Source: Lentisphaeria bacterium
GTDB lineage: Bacteria; Verrucomicrobiota; Lentisphaeria; Victivallales; Victivallaceae
Reading direction: 5' to 3'
Length of the DNA stretch: 55,089 bases
NCBI GenBank assembly: GCA_900768505.1
Contig: CAAGED010000001.1
Coordinates: 1-55,089 of the forward strand
Both the position numbers and the translations under genes were made by a program. The notes under the pieces are model-generated. The model was not told the DNA's origin, searched no databases, and saw only the letters and a program-made list of their open reading frames with translations. The stretch's first letter is position 1. Every line of letters starts with the position of its first letter. Shown piece by piece: positions 44,851-54,423 of this stretch.

Positions 44851-46442
44851 GCGATAATATTACTCTTTTGCTGGTGCTGGTTTTTTATTTAGCCGTCATT
44901 GCCTACCTGGGTTACAGAGGATATAAAAATACCGTCAGCCACAACGATTATCTGGTGGCCGGGCGTTCGGTGCATCCCTTTGTGATGGCCATGAGTTACG
45001 GCGCGGCATTTATCAGTACCTCGGCGATTGTGGGTTTCGGCGGGATGGCCGGATACTTCGGAATGGCAATGTTGTTTCTGCCTCTGTTGAATATTGTGGT
45101 GGGCGTTTTTATTGCCTTTGTCTTTTTCGGCAAGGCAACGCGGCGAATCGGGCAAAATCTTAACAGCTGCACCTTCCCGGAATTCATGGGGATGCGTTTT
45201 CAATCCGGGAAACTGCAGTTTGTCAGCGCATTGATTATCACCTTATTTATGCCGCTATACTGCGCAGTGGTACTGATTGGCGGCGCCCGTTTTATCGGCG
45301 AAATCACCCCTCTCTCCTACGAAACGGCATTGCTGGCTTTTGCCCTCTTTGTCATGTGTTACGTTGTAATCGGCGGTCTTAAAGGAGTAATGTATATTGA
45401 CGCCTTGATGGGGTCGATCATGGCCGTGGGAATGCTATTCCTGGTAGTGATGAGTTATGTGGAGGCCGGCGGCTTCATTTCCGCCCACGCCGCCTTGACT
45501 GATATGGTCGATTTAGTGCCGGAGAATGTGGCAAAAATCGGGCACGCCGGCTGGACGCAAATGCCGACTTTCAACTCACCGTGGTGGTGGACGCTGGTAA
45601 CCAGTTTAATGCTGGGAGTCGGCATCGGCGCACTGGCGCAACCGCAATTGGTGGTGCGCTTTATGACAGTAAAAGGTACCAAGCAGCTTAACCGGGCGGT
45701 ATTGATCGGCTCAATCTTCATATTTATCACTGCCGGCGGCGCCTACTTGGTGGGAGCGTTGTCCAACGTCTGGTTTATGAAAAACGGCGGCAAAATTGCC
45801 ATTGACGCGGCGGGGGGCAATCCGGATCGGATTATTCCGATATTCATCGACAAGGCGATGCCGAAATTTTTCGTTTACATTTTTGCCGTTACGCTGTTGT
45901 CGGCGGCGATGTCCACCCTAAGTGCGCTCTGTCACGTTATGGGTTCGTCAATCGGCCACGACATTGCCGGGAAATTCTGCTCCGGCAATAAATCCGCCAC
46001 CCGCCTGACCAAGGCGGGAATTATCTGGGGGGTATTCTGCAGTATTGTGGTGGCTTTTTTACTGCCGGACGGCATTGTGGCCCGGGGGACGGCGATTTTT
46101 TTCGGAATCTGCGCAGCGGCTTTTCTGCCGGCTTATTCCGCGGCGATTTACTGGAAGCGGGCGACGCTCTCCGGAGTTTGGGCCAGTATGCTGACCGGTA
46201 CACTTTCGAGCGCATTTTGCCTGGTGTTTATGCATCGGGCGGAGTCGAAGGCATTGGGGATTTGTGAAAAAATTTTTGGGCGAACTGAGTTGATCAGCCT
46301 CCACCCCTGGCCGTATGTGGATTCGCTGGTAATTTCCCTGCCATTGTCGCTGCTGGCGCTGGTGGTGGTAAGTTTGCTGACCCGTCCGCCGACGCCGGAG
46401 CATATTGAAAAGTGTTTCGCCGTGAAAAAAAATGACGATTAG
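44847..46442 (+). CDS. Sodium:solute symporter family protein
   Basis: SSS-family transporter of 531 residues with about 13 membrane helices. Family motifs are visible: YLVAGRSVHP and SYGAAFISTSAIVGFGG near the start, and GALAQPQLVVRFMTVK in the middle. The substrate is not evident; related carriers move acetate, proline or sugars. Co-expressed with the small gene before it and perhaps with iorA-iorB 45 bases on, which could point to an organic acid. Confidence 0.9.
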   Translation: MSDNITLLLVLVFYLAVIAYLGYRGYKNTVSHNDYLVAGRSVHPFVMAMSYGAAFISTSAIVGFGGMAGYFGMAMLFLPLLNIVVGVFIAFVFFGKATRRIGQNLNSCTFPEFMGMRFQSGKLQFVSALIITLFMPLYCAVVLIGGARFIGEITPLSYETALLAFALFVMCYVVIGGLKGVMYIDALMGSIMAVGMLFLVVMSYVEAGGFISAHAALTDMVDLVPENVAKIGHAGWTQMPTFNSPWWWTLVTSLMLGVGIGALAQPQLVVRFMTVKGTKQLNRAVLIGSIFIFITAGGAYLVGALSNVWFMKNGGKIAIDAAGGNPDRIIPIFIDKAMPKFFVYIFAVTLLSAAMSTLSALCHVMGSSIGHDIAGKFCSGNKSATRLTKAGIIWGVFCSIVVAFLLPDGIVARGTAIFFGICAAAFLPAYSAAIYWKRATLSGVWASMLTGTLSSAFCLVFMHRAESKALGICEKIFGRTELISLHPWPYVDSLVISLPLSLLALVVVSLLTRPPTPEHIEKCFAVKKNDD

Positions 46443-46487
46443 ATAATTTATAACCAAATATTTAACATAAAATCAAGGATTATTTTT

Positions 46488-48080
46488 ATGGGTGAACGTT
46501 TATTTGTCAGCGGCAACGAGGCAATTGCCTACGCCGCGATTGATTGCGGAGTGAATCTCGGAACCGGTTATCCGGGCACTCCATCCTCCGAAATACTGGA
46601 TAATTTTGCCGCATTGGGCGGCAAGGCCGAATGGGCTCCCAACGAAAAGGTGGCGCTGGAAGTCGCCATTGGCGGAGCATTTGCCCACGGCCGCACCATG
46701 ACCACCATGAAACATGTTGGTTTGAATGTGGCGGCCGATCCGTTGTTTACCATCGCCTACTCCGGCACGCCCGGCGGATTAGTGATTATTTGCGCCGACG
46801 ATCCCGGAATGGCCTCCAGTCAGAACGAGCAGGACAATCGCCGTTATGCGATTTCATCCGGTGCCATCATGCTGGAGCCCTCGGATTCCCAGGAGGCTTA
46901 CGATTACCTGCGCCGGGCGTTTGAATTGTCCGAAGAGTATCGGATGCCGGTGATTTTCCGGTTGACGACCAGGGTTTGCCACTCCAAGACGGTGTTGGTG
47001 CGCGGCGACAAGAGAAGCGGCAGCGCCAAAGCGCCGGGTTTTGAAAAGGATCCGAAACACAACGTAATGATTCCGGCCTACGCCCGTTTGGCGCACCGGG
47101 AGCTGCGGCGTAAATTAAATGAATTGCAAATGCGCAATGACCGTGACGGTGAATTTATTGTGGAGATTTCCGGGGATAAATCTCTGGGAATTATTTGCAA
47201 CGGAATCAGCTTCCAACACGTCAGGGATGCCGCACCGCAGGCCGGAGTATTGAAAATCGGCATGAGCCACCCGCTGCCGTTCAAGCGTATGGCGGAATTT
47301 GCCAAGGGATATGACCGTTGCCTGGTGGTGGAAGAGGGCGACCCGATTATGTACGAAGCGGCCCGGGCTAATAATATCAATGTCGAGGGCAAAAACGAGA
47401 TGTATCGTTTTGGTGAATTGAACGTGGCGCGGGTTAAGCGCATTATCGCCCAAGACCTTACGCCCGAAACGCCGGCCAAACCGGGTAAGCCGCCCCAACT
47501 CTGCCCAGGTTGTCCGCATCGCAAATCCTACGAGGGATTGAAAGAGTTGAACTGCATTGTTTCCGGCGATATCGGGTGTTACACGCTGGGTGTATTGCCG
47601 CCGTTTGAAGCGGTGGACACATGTGTCTGCATGGGTGCAAGTATCGGCGCTGGGTTGGGAATGCGTCAGGTTTTGCCGGAATCTGAGGCGCGCCGAGTGG
47701 TGAGCGTAATTGGCGACAGCACCTTTTTGCATACTGGAATCAACGGCATTATTGAAATGGTTTACAATCGTCCGGCTACCGGGCATGTGGTATTGATACT
47801 GGATAACTCCACCACCGCCATGACCGGCATGCAGGAACACGCCGGAACCGGGCGCAAGCTGGATCACACACCGACGGAGAACCGGGTGGATTTGGAAAAA
47901 TTGCTTCAGGGTTGCGGAGTGGACAATATTGACGTGATTGATTCCACGGCGAATTACACCGGATATGTGGAGTTGCTGAAAAAGCGTTTATCTTCCAACG
48001 ATATCAGCGTAATTATTGTGCGCCGTCCGTGCATTATTGCCTTGGCCAAGGCCAAGAGTTATCAAACCAGCGAGAAATGA
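46488..48080 (+). CDS. iorA: Indolepyruvate ferredoxin oxidoreductase, alpha subunit, without ferredoxin domain
   Basis: Thiamine-diphosphate enzyme subunit that oxidises aryl pyruvates to aryl-acetyl-CoA in anaerobes. The 530-residue protein has the N-terminal GTGYPGTPSSE, CPGCPHR and the ThDP segment GDSTFLHTGINGIIE...LDNSTTAMTG. It ends RRPCIIALAKAK, where most IorA proteins (about 600 aa) continue into a two-[4Fe-4S] domain; that domain is missing. The stop is followed at once by iorB, so no downstream piece remains. Confidence 0.9.
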   Translation: MGERLFVSGNEAIAYAAIDCGVNLGTGYPGTPSSEILDNFAALGGKAEWAPNEKVALEVAIGGAFAHGRTMTTMKHVGLNVAADPLFTIAYSGTPGGLVIICADDPGMASSQNEQDNRRYAISSGAIMLEPSDSQEAYDYLRRAFELSEEYRMPVIFRLTTRVCHSKTVLVRGDKRSGSAKAPGFEKDPKHNVMIPAYARLAHRELRRKLNELQMRNDRDGEFIVEISGDKSLGIICNGISFQHVRDAAPQAGVLKIGMSHPLPFKRMAEFAKGYDRCLVVEEGDPIMYEAARANNINVEGKNEMYRFGELNVARVKRIIAQDLTPETPAKPGKPPQLCPGCPHRKSYEGLKELNCIVSGDIGCYTLGVLPPFEAVDTCVCMGASIGAGLGMRQVLPESEARRVVSVIGDSTFLHTGINGIIEMVYNRPATGHVVLILDNSTTAMTGMQEHAGTGRKLDHTPTENRVDLEKLLQGCGVDNIDVIDSTANYTGYVELLKKRLSSNDISVIIVRRPCIIALAKAKSYQTSEK

Positions 48081-48089
48081 GGATTAAAA

Positions 48090-48581
48090 ATGTCTGATGT
48101 GAAAAATATAATATTCGCCGGACTGGGCGGTCAGGGTGTGTTGAAATCCACTGATATTTTAGCGGAAGCGTTGTTCAGTGCCGGTTATGACGTTAAAAAA
48201 AGTGAAGTACACGGCATGAGTCAGCGAGGCGGATCGGTAAGCAGCGAGGTGCGTTTTGGGAGCAGGGTAAATTCACCAATGGTTCCCGAGGGCGAGTGCG
48301 ATTATCTGGTGGTGATTGATCCGACTCAGGTGGAGGTTAATTCCGACAAGGTTGCCAATAAAAACAATATGATTACGCCGGAAGATTTTGATGCAAAAAT
48401 GCTGGAAAATCCACGCTCCATAAATGTGGCACTGCTTGGGGTGCTGGCCGGGCGTCTGAGCCGCAGCGGCGTATTGAATATTCCCGGCGAAAAATGGTAT
48501 GAGGCAATTCGGGACAATTTTGCGCCCAAGTTGCACGAAATCAATATTCGCGCTTTTGATAACGGCTTCAATGCCAAATAA
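48090..48581 (+). CDS. iorB: Indolepyruvate ferredoxin oxidoreductase, beta subunit
   Basis: Gamma-type 2-oxoacid oxidoreductase domain, 163 residues, with FAGLGGQGVLKSTDIL and SEVHGMSQRGGSV, which bind CoA side elements in the family. Shorter than the usual 190-210 residues. Nine bases after iorA. Confidence 0.9.
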   Translation: MSDVKNIIFAGLGGQGVLKSTDILAEALFSAGYDVKKSEVHGMSQRGGSVSSEVRFGSRVNSPMVPEGECDYLVVIDPTQVEVNSDKVANKNNMITPEDFDAKMLENPRSINVALLGVLAGRLSRSGVLNIPGEKWYEAIRDNFAPKLHEINIRAFDNGFNAK

Positions 48582-48598
48582 TTGGAGAGAATCCGTCA

Positions 48599-49441
48599 AT
48601 GCGCAGTAAGATGGGTGACGGCCGCCGGGAGTGGACTCCGTATCCGCCCGGTGGACGATATTTGCTGGAGATAAGTTACGACGGCAGTGAATATTGCGGA
48701 TATCAGGTGCAGCCGAACGGCATTACTGTCCAGAGTGTGCTTACCGAAGTATTGCGCAAACTCTACAATGTCAGCGAAATTCATCTGGTGGGCAGCAGCC
48801 GGACGGATGCCGGGGTGCATGCCCAGCGTTTTGCCGTAAGTTTTCTCTACCCGCTTACCCCGGTAATTGCGCCGGATAAATTGCAGCGGGCGCTGAACGG
48901 CTTATTGCCGGATTCCATAAAAATCCGTAGCGTCAGGGAGGTGGAGATACGTTTCCACGCCCGATATGATGCAGTGGGGAAGGCCTACACCTACGTTTTG
49001 AATTTGGGTGGAATTTCGCCATTTCTCAACAAGTACACCTACCGGCCGTATCAGAATTTAAATGTGGATGCAATGAGGTCGGCTGCCGGGGTATTGGTCG
49101 GGAAACATGACTTCTCATCGTTTACGGTGGATCGGGACAAAATCAAGGATGCCACCCGGACCATATACAGCATTGATTTTCAGCGGATTGGAGATTTGCT
49201 CTGCATAACCTACACCGGTGACGGATTTCTCTACAAAATGATTCGTTGCCTTACCGGCGCGTTGGAGGCGGTTGGACGGGGTCGAATCAGCCGGGAGGAT
49301 TTGGAACGCATTCTGGAAGCGAAAAATCGTTCAATGGCGCCGGAAACCGCTCCTCCGCAGGGGTTATTTCTGATGAAAGTATTTTATGATGAAGCTGAAT
49401 TGCAATCCTACAAGTTGGATGGCTTGCCGTTCGGCTGGTAA
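48599..49441 (+). CDS. truA: tRNA pseudouridine synthase A
   Basis: Makes pseudouridine at positions 38-40 of tRNA anticodon arms. The 280-residue protein has YDGSEYCGYQVQP and the catalytic Asp in SSRTDAGVHA, then FHARYDAVGKAYTY and FLYKMIRCLTGAL. It is 17 bases after iorB, so probably in that transcript. Three tRNA-modification genes (tilS, miaA, truA) occur in the window. Confidence 0.95.
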   Translation: MRSKMGDGRREWTPYPPGGRYLLEISYDGSEYCGYQVQPNGITVQSVLTEVLRKLYNVSEIHLVGSSRTDAGVHAQRFAVSFLYPLTPVIAPDKLQRALNGLLPDSIKIRSVREVEIRFHARYDAVGKAYTYVLNLGGISPFLNKYTYRPYQNLNVDAMRSAAGVLVGKHDFSSFTVDRDKIKDATRTIYSIDFQRIGDLLCITYTGDGFLYKMIRCLTGALEAVGRGRISREDLERILEAKNRSMAPETAPPQGLFLMKVFYDEAELQSYKLDGLPFGW

Positions 49442-49483
49442 AAAATGAAATATTTTGCTGATAAAATCTTCATGATTGTTGAA

Positions 49484-49512
49484 TTGTTGCAAATTTAATT
49501 GTAAGTTATAGA
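49484..49512 (+). promoter_or_regulatory. Candidate promoter for the 49.6-54.0 kb gene run
   Basis: TTGTTG (49484-49489), 17-nt spacer and TATAGA (49507-49512) lie about 130 bases before the lipoprotein start. Moderate match only. Confidence 0.35.
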
Positions 49513-49640
49513 GGTATGGCTTTTTTTAGAGTCGACGGATTGACTTTAAGAAATCAAGCGGCGAATAATCAGAATCATTCCGCCGGAATAAATGCAGAAA
49601 AACATTTTTAGATATACGGATGAAGCCGTCGGAGAAAAAG

Positions 49641-50204
49641 ATGATAAATAAAATTATATGCCGTCTGGGAATAATGGTATTGCTCCTCGGTTGCGGTTGT
49701 GTAAATGTGGATTATTCCGGAATGCGTCTGCGCAACCAGGATCCGGGAAGAACTATTCAGTTTTACGATGACGGGGAGGAGTATCCGGATAATTTAGCTG
49801 TGCTGGGGCGGGCCGACATCACCACCAGGCAGAAAATCCGGATGGATGTAGTTGAGGAGAAGCTGCTGGACAAGGCGGAGGAGGTCGGTGCCAGCGGCGT
49901 CAAGATCGTCAAATATAAACGTGAAATCGGCGACAATATGCTTGCTCCGACTTCAGCTCCGGCCAATCCTAATTTGTATCCCGGTAATGCCAAAACCGGC
50001 GCTCCGGGGGCGATAAAATTCGATAAATTGGGACAGGGCGAAGAGCTTAACAGCAGTCGGGAAAAGGTTTATACTCTTCACATTGAAGCAATTATGCTGG
50101 CCGACCGGGACGAGGTAAACAATGCCATCGAAAAGGCGGAGGCGGCGCGGGAAAAATATTTGGCAACTCAGCCCAAGCGCCGTGATAAAGCGGCCAGATT
50201 TTAG
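49641..50204 (+). CDS. Small lipoprotein, paralogue of the lipoprotein at 24.7 kb
   Basis: Lipoprotein of 187 residues with lipobox LLGCGC (Cys near residue 18). The start at 49641 follows GGAGAAAAAG. Family not recognised; it resembles the protein at 24699-25289 in its middle (see that entry). Its neighbours downstream, BamD-like and LptE-like genes, suggest an outer-membrane location. Confidence 0.78.
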   Translation: MINKIICRLGIMVLLLGCGCVNVDYSGMRLRNQDPGRTIQFYDDGEEYPDNLAVLGRADITTRQKIRMDVVEEKLLDKAEEVGASGVKIVKYKREIGDNMLAPTSAPANPNLYPGNAKTGAPGAIKFDKLGQGEELNSSREKVYTLHIEAIMLADRDEVNNAIEKAEAAREKYLATQPKRRDKAARF

Positions 50205-50294
50205 CGGGAAATCAAGGTGAAATAATTAGAGCTGTTTTTTCGGCTGACGGAAGAACATTTTTATCAGGAACGAAGCGAAAGGAAATGCTTTGGC

Positions 50295-51410
50295 ATGATG
50301 GCAAGTTGGAAAAAAAATATTTTCAAGAGATTAAACTTGATAGTGTTACCGTTGACAATATTATTTTGGTCAATCGCGGTAAACGGTGAAGAGTCCACAT
50401 CTGACGCTCCCCGAATATTGGCCGAGGCGGATGCGCTTTTCGAGAAGGGTGCATACAATAAAGCCGGCGAAAAATATACTCAGGCGGCACCGTTTTTAGG
50501 CGAAGCCAAGGCCAAAAGTGCCGCGTATCAGCGGGCAGTTGAATCCTACAACAAGGGAGAGTTGTATTATGAGGAATTCAAGGCCATTGAGCGGTTGCTG
50601 GATGCCTGCCCCAGCCAGGTGGATTACCCCAAATATGTGGAACGGGAGTATGAAATCGGTGAAAGTTTTTACCGCGGGCATCGCGACCCGGCGTATTGGG
50701 CGCTGCGATTTATTCCCTGGATGACATCGGACGATTACACCGTTGAAATCTACGAGAAAGCGGTGGAGCGGGCCCCTTTTGCCAAAGAGGCCGGATACGC
50801 CAAATTGCAGTTGGCGGAGAAGTTGTTGCTTAAGGACGAGCGGGAGAACCGGGAAAAAGGGTTGAAAATATTACGGGAGACAATCAAAGATCACCGCAGT
50901 GACAGCAAAATTCATAAACTTGCGTTACTGGAACTTGGCAATTCACTTTACGTTTTGGCGGCGTCCGGAGATGGCGACGGGAAATACAACCGGGAGGCGA
51001 CGGAGGTTTTCAATACATTTTTAAAGGAGTATCCCAACGAGCAGGAGAGTTTCGGCATCAAGGAAAAAATACTTCTCCTGCGGGATATCCGGGCTAAACG
51101 GCTTTATAATTTGGCGGAGTTTTACCGCAGAAGCGGTCGGAAGGATTCGGCGGAACGTTACCTCAACGAATTGGTCAAAATATATCCGGATACACCGCAG
51201 GCGGCGGAATCCGAGGTAATTTTGAGTAACTTGGATAAATCATATATTCCGGAAGCAGTTATGCCGGAGGTGAAGCAGCGAACCGTCAAATACAGGTCAT
51301 ACTCCTTGCCTGCCGATGATGAGGAATTGCTGATTACGCCGGAGGAGAGCAAGGGCAAGTGGCTGCTGCCGATATATTCCCTGAAAGATAAAACGCCGGA
51401 GGCTGAATAA
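50295..51410 (+). CDS. BamD/YfiO-like TPR protein
   Basis: Exported protein of 371 residues with a signal peptide ending near residue 31 (VNGE) and TPR repeats from about 40 to 310, including LAEADALFEKGAYNKAGEKY and LAEFYRRSGRKDSAERYL. BamD is the outer-membrane lipoprotein partner of BamA; this protein has no lipobox Cys, so it may be a soluble or differently anchored relative. Overlaps the next gene by one base. Confidence 0.72.
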   Translation: MMASWKKNIFKRLNLIVLPLTILFWSIAVNGEESTSDAPRILAEADALFEKGAYNKAGEKYTQAAPFLGEAKAKSAAYQRAVESYNKGELYYEEFKAIERLLDACPSQVDYPKYVEREYEIGESFYRGHRDPAYWALRFIPWMTSDDYTVEIYEKAVERAPFAKEAGYAKLQLAEKLLLKDERENREKGLKILRETIKDHRSDSKIHKLALLELGNSLYVLAASGDGDGKYNREATEVFNTFLKEYPNEQESFGIKEKILLLRDIRAKRLYNLAEFYRRSGRKDSAERYLNELVKIYPDTPQAAESEVILSNLDKSYIPEAVMPEVKQRTVKYRSYSLPADDEELLITPEESKGKWLLPIYSLKDKTPEAE

Positions 51411-51928
51411 TGAAGATATTGCGAAACATAATTATATGCAGTTGTACTTTGCTGGTAAGTTTGTGCACCGGTTGTTACCATATCGGTTCAATGATGCACC
51501 CGGATGTGAAGAGCATTGCCGTTGCGCCGGTGGTGAATGAAACCACCGCCTACAACGCTTCAATGAACATGCGCAAGGCGTTGCTGGAGCAGTTTATGCG
51601 GGACGGTTCGCTGAAGTTGGTCAACCAAAAGGCGGCCGATTGTATTATGTACGGGCGCATCATCAATGTTGATGTGGTAATGGTGATCAATGATCAGGAA
51701 GATCACGGGGATACTTATATTCCGCAGGAGTGGAAAGCGACGGTAAAATATGAGTTTTCGGTAATAATTCCGGGACGGAAAGAACCGCTGGTGAGCAAGC
51801 GGGAAGTCTCCGGCAGTGCCAATTTTCAGGTACAGGCCGATATGAACCCCAACCAGCTCAACGGCATATATGCCGCCTGCCAGGACGCTGCATATAATGC
51901 GGTGGTAGCGACGACGGAAGCGTGGTAA
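51410..51928 (+). CDS. LptE-like outer-membrane lipoprotein
   Basis: Lipoprotein of 172 residues with lipobox CTGC (Cys near residue 22) and the LptE-family opening HPDVKSIAVAPVVNETTAY. LptE plugs the LptD channel for lipopolysaccharide export. Genes for lptD are not here. Overlaps the BamD-like gene by one base (TAATG). Confidence 0.82.
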   Translation: MKILRNIIICSCTLLVSLCTGCYHIGSMMHPDVKSIAVAPVVNETTAYNASMNMRKALLEQFMRDGSLKLVNQKAADCIMYGRIINVDVVMVINDQEDHGDTYIPQEWKATVKYEFSVIIPGRKEPLVSKREVSGSANFQVQADMNPNQLNGIYAACQDAAYNAVVATTEAW

Positions 51929-51964
51929 AGCTTTAAAAAAGCAGAATCGGGTTTTATTATTATT

Positions 51965-52858
51965 ATGAATGCACAATTATCCGTGGCGTTTGAGCCTTTT
52001 CGTACATTGCACCATCAGTTGATGAAAGAGTACCCTTCCCCCAGCTGCGAGCGGAATTGGGGTAATTTGGTACTTTATCAAGCGCCGTATAAGAGTGAAT
52101 TTTGCCAATACGGCAGACATTTGAGTGTGGTTTATGGTGACGGCAAAGCGTTGTTGTTTCCGCTGGGTGAGTTTCTACCGCCGTCGGAATTAGCTGATTT
52201 AGTTCGAATAATTCGAAATGACGGTCGTCCGGTTGAAGTAATTTTTGACCTCCCGGAGGAGTATTTAACGCTATTTGACGGAAAAGTGACGGATTTTTTT
52301 GAAATTGACGGTACGGAGGATGAATTTGATTATCTTTATGATTGCCAACATTTGGCAACCATGTCCGGCCCGATATTGCGCAAACGGCGCAACCAACTGA
52401 AACATTTCATGGAAGAAACCAGTAATTTGAGATTAATTGATATCACTCCTGACAATTTGCCCAGGGTGATCGATTTTGCCATCCGTCAGGACGAAGCCCA
52501 TCCAGATAAAGATTTTCTGCATCGGGAAATTATGGCGATGAACGCCATGCGTTCCAACTGGCAGGAGTGCGGATTGCAGGGATTTTTTGTGACGGGCGGG
52601 GGGGATGAGACAATTGGATTTTCGATATTTTCCCCCACCAGCGACAAGGTGATGGATGTGCATTTTGAAAAGGCCAGCCGGAATTTTCATGGCGCTGCGC
52701 AATTTATCTGCTGCGAAACCGCCCGGCGGGCGGCAGCGCAAAAATTTGAATATTTAAATCGGGAACAGGATATGGGGGAAGCGGGGCTTCGTCATTCCAA
52801 GCGGGCGTTGGATCCGGCAATGATGTTCAAGCGTTTTAACCTGACACCGAAATTTTAA
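51965..52858 (+). CDS. DUF2156-type aminoacyl-lipid or acyl transferase-like protein
   Basis: Cytosolic protein of 297 residues with the C-terminal pattern LNREQDMGEAGLRHSKRALDPAM of the DUF2156 family, related to the catalytic part of MprF (GNAT-like fold). It lacks the MprF membrane half. Substrate unknown. Sits between LptE-like and lpxK. Confidence 0.8.
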   Translation: MNAQLSVAFEPFRTLHHQLMKEYPSPSCERNWGNLVLYQAPYKSEFCQYGRHLSVVYGDGKALLFPLGEFLPPSELADLVRIIRNDGRPVEVIFDLPEEYLTLFDGKVTDFFEIDGTEDEFDYLYDCQHLATMSGPILRKRRNQLKHFMEETSNLRLIDITPDNLPRVIDFAIRQDEAHPDKDFLHREIMAMNAMRSNWQECGLQGFFVTGGGDETIGFSIFSPTSDKVMDVHFEKASRNFHGAAQFICCETARRAAAQKFEYLNREQDMGEAGLRHSKRALDPAMMFKRFNLTPKF

Positions 52859-52877
52859 TGGGGAAAATCAGAACATT

Positions 52878-54050
52878 ATGGCCGGCAGTAAATTATCGGA
52901 ACATTTAGAGCAATATTTTTTACGGCTGATGTCCGGCAAGTGTGAAACTTTCCGTGATCATTTGCTGTTATGGTTGCTTTTTGTCTGCTCCCGTTTCTAC
53001 CGTATGGCAATTCAGTTTCGAATTTGGCTTTACGACAAGCGGATAATCCGCTACCGGGCGATTGGTTGCCTGGTAGTCAGTATCGGCAACATCAGTTGCG
53101 GCGGCACAGGAAAAACTCCGGTGGTGGAGGTTTTTGCAAAATCACTGAGTAAACAGGGGCGCAAGGTTGCCATTCTAAGCCGGGGATACCGCAGTAAGGA
53201 ACGCTCATTATGGGTTAAGTTGTGCCAGAAATTCAGCTCGCAAAAGATGGAAGTACCGCCAAAGGTGGTTTCGGATGGCAGCAATCTGCTGCTGGATTCG
53301 GCCTACGCAGGTGACGAACCTTTCATGTTGGCGTCAAATTTGACTAACGTTGCGGTGGTAGTGGACAAGGATCGGGTAAAATCCGGCTTATATGCCATTG
53401 ATAATTTTGGCACTGACACGTTGATTTTGGACGATGGCTTCCAATATTTAAAATTAAAACCTCATATTAATATTGTACTGGTGGACGCGACATTGCCTTT
53501 TGACAACCACCATGTATTGCCTCGGGGGGTGTTGCGGGAGCCGATAAAAAATTTGCGTCGGGCGGATTATATTTTTCTGACGAAATCCGATGGCGGCCAT
53601 CATTTAAAACATTTAAAAGGATTTCTCCGCCGTCATAATAGACGAGCAGAAATCATTGAATGTTGTCACAAGCCGCAATATTTGGAATCAGTATTCAATC
53701 GTGGGCAGCGGGAGGAGTTGAATTATTTGCGGGGGAAAAAAGTGGCATCACTTTCTGCCATTGCAAATCCCAAGAGTTTTGAGGAATTTCTGGAGGAATT
53801 AGAGGCTGATTTAGTTTATAAATTTCATTTTGCCGACCATCATCGCTACACGCAGCAGGAAATTATTGATTATGTAAATGCGGCTAAAGCAGCTGGAGCG
53901 GAATTGATTATGACCACTGAAAAGGATGCGGTACGCATACCGCGCCTGGATCGTCTGGATTTACCATTTATGTTTTTGCGGATTCAAATTGATATATTGA
54001 GCGGCCGTGAGAGTTTCGACCAATGTATTCGACGTATATGTTTTATTTAA
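52878..54050 (+). CDS. lpxK: Tetraacyldisaccharide 4'-kinase
   Basis: Phosphorylates the lipid A precursor. The 390-residue protein has an N-terminal membrane-associated helix region, the P-loop GNISCGGTGKTP, LSRGYRSK and DDGFQYLKL. The length is slightly above the usual 330. Shows that the organism makes lipid A. Confidence 0.95.
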   Translation: MAGSKLSEHLEQYFLRLMSGKCETFRDHLLLWLLFVCSRFYRMAIQFRIWLYDKRIIRYRAIGCLVVSIGNISCGGTGKTPVVEVFAKSLSKQGRKVAILSRGYRSKERSLWVKLCQKFSSQKMEVPPKVVSDGSNLLLDSAYAGDEPFMLASNLTNVAVVVDKDRVKSGLYAIDNFGTDTLILDDGFQYLKLKPHINIVLVDATLPFDNHHVLPRGVLREPIKNLRRADYIFLTKSDGGHHLKHLKGFLRRHNRRAEIIECCHKPQYLESVFNRGQREELNYLRGKKVASLSAIANPKSFEEFLEELEADLVYKFHFADHHRYTQQEIIDYVNAAKAAGAELIMTTEKDAVRIPRLDRLDLPFMFLRIQIDILSGRESFDQCIRRICFI

Positions 54051-54130
54051 AAAAAGCAATTATATAGTGTTGTGGAATAGTGAATCTCGCCAGAACAGCA
54101 TTCTCAATAAAAGATAAAAAAATAAAAAAA

Positions 54131-54166
54131 ATCACATCTGAGTATTTGCTTTTTTTATGATGTGAT
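54131..54166 (-). terminator. Hairpin downstream of lpxK
   Basis: An 8-bp stem (54131-54138 with 54159-54166, ATCACATC/GATGTGAT) with a 20-nt loop. A long T run follows on the minus strand, though no minus-strand gene is upstream; on the plus strand the tail is ATATATT. Its target is unclear. Confidence 0.45.
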
Positions 54167-54248
54167 ATATATTAATAGTGTTGCCAGTGATAAGGGGCAG
54201 GTTGGCAAAAGCCAGCTTGACTGAAGTTCTGGTAATAGCACTTTTAGT

Positions 54249-54324
54249 GCGCCCATAGCTCAGTCGGTAGAGCAAATGACTCTTAATCATTGGGTCCAAG
54301 GTTCGAGTCCTTGTGGGCGCACCA
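54249..54324 (+). tRNA. tRNA-Lys, anticodon CTT
   Basis: Complete cloverleaf with acceptor GCGCCCA/TGGGCGC, anticodon loop CTCTTAA and T loop TTCGAGT. Encoded CCA at 54322-54324. Confidence 0.97.
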
Positions 54325-54339
54325 TTTTTTTGTAATACA

Positions 54340-54373
54340 AAACCATTCCAGTCCAATTGGAGTGGTTTTTTTT
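54340..54373 (+). terminator. Terminator of tRNA-Lys
   Basis: Ten-bp stem AAACCATTCC/GGAGTGGTTT (one G-T pair; 54340-54349 with 54359-54368) followed by T. Confidence 0.9.
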
Positions 54374-54423
54374 GCCCAAAATGTGGATTTCTGCGCTGAC
54401 GCGGCAGGCATTGTTTTGTGACT

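Noticed and set aside
47115..47867. 250-residue frame opposite iorA
   Set aside because: Antisense of a conserved gene with no matching family or start signal.
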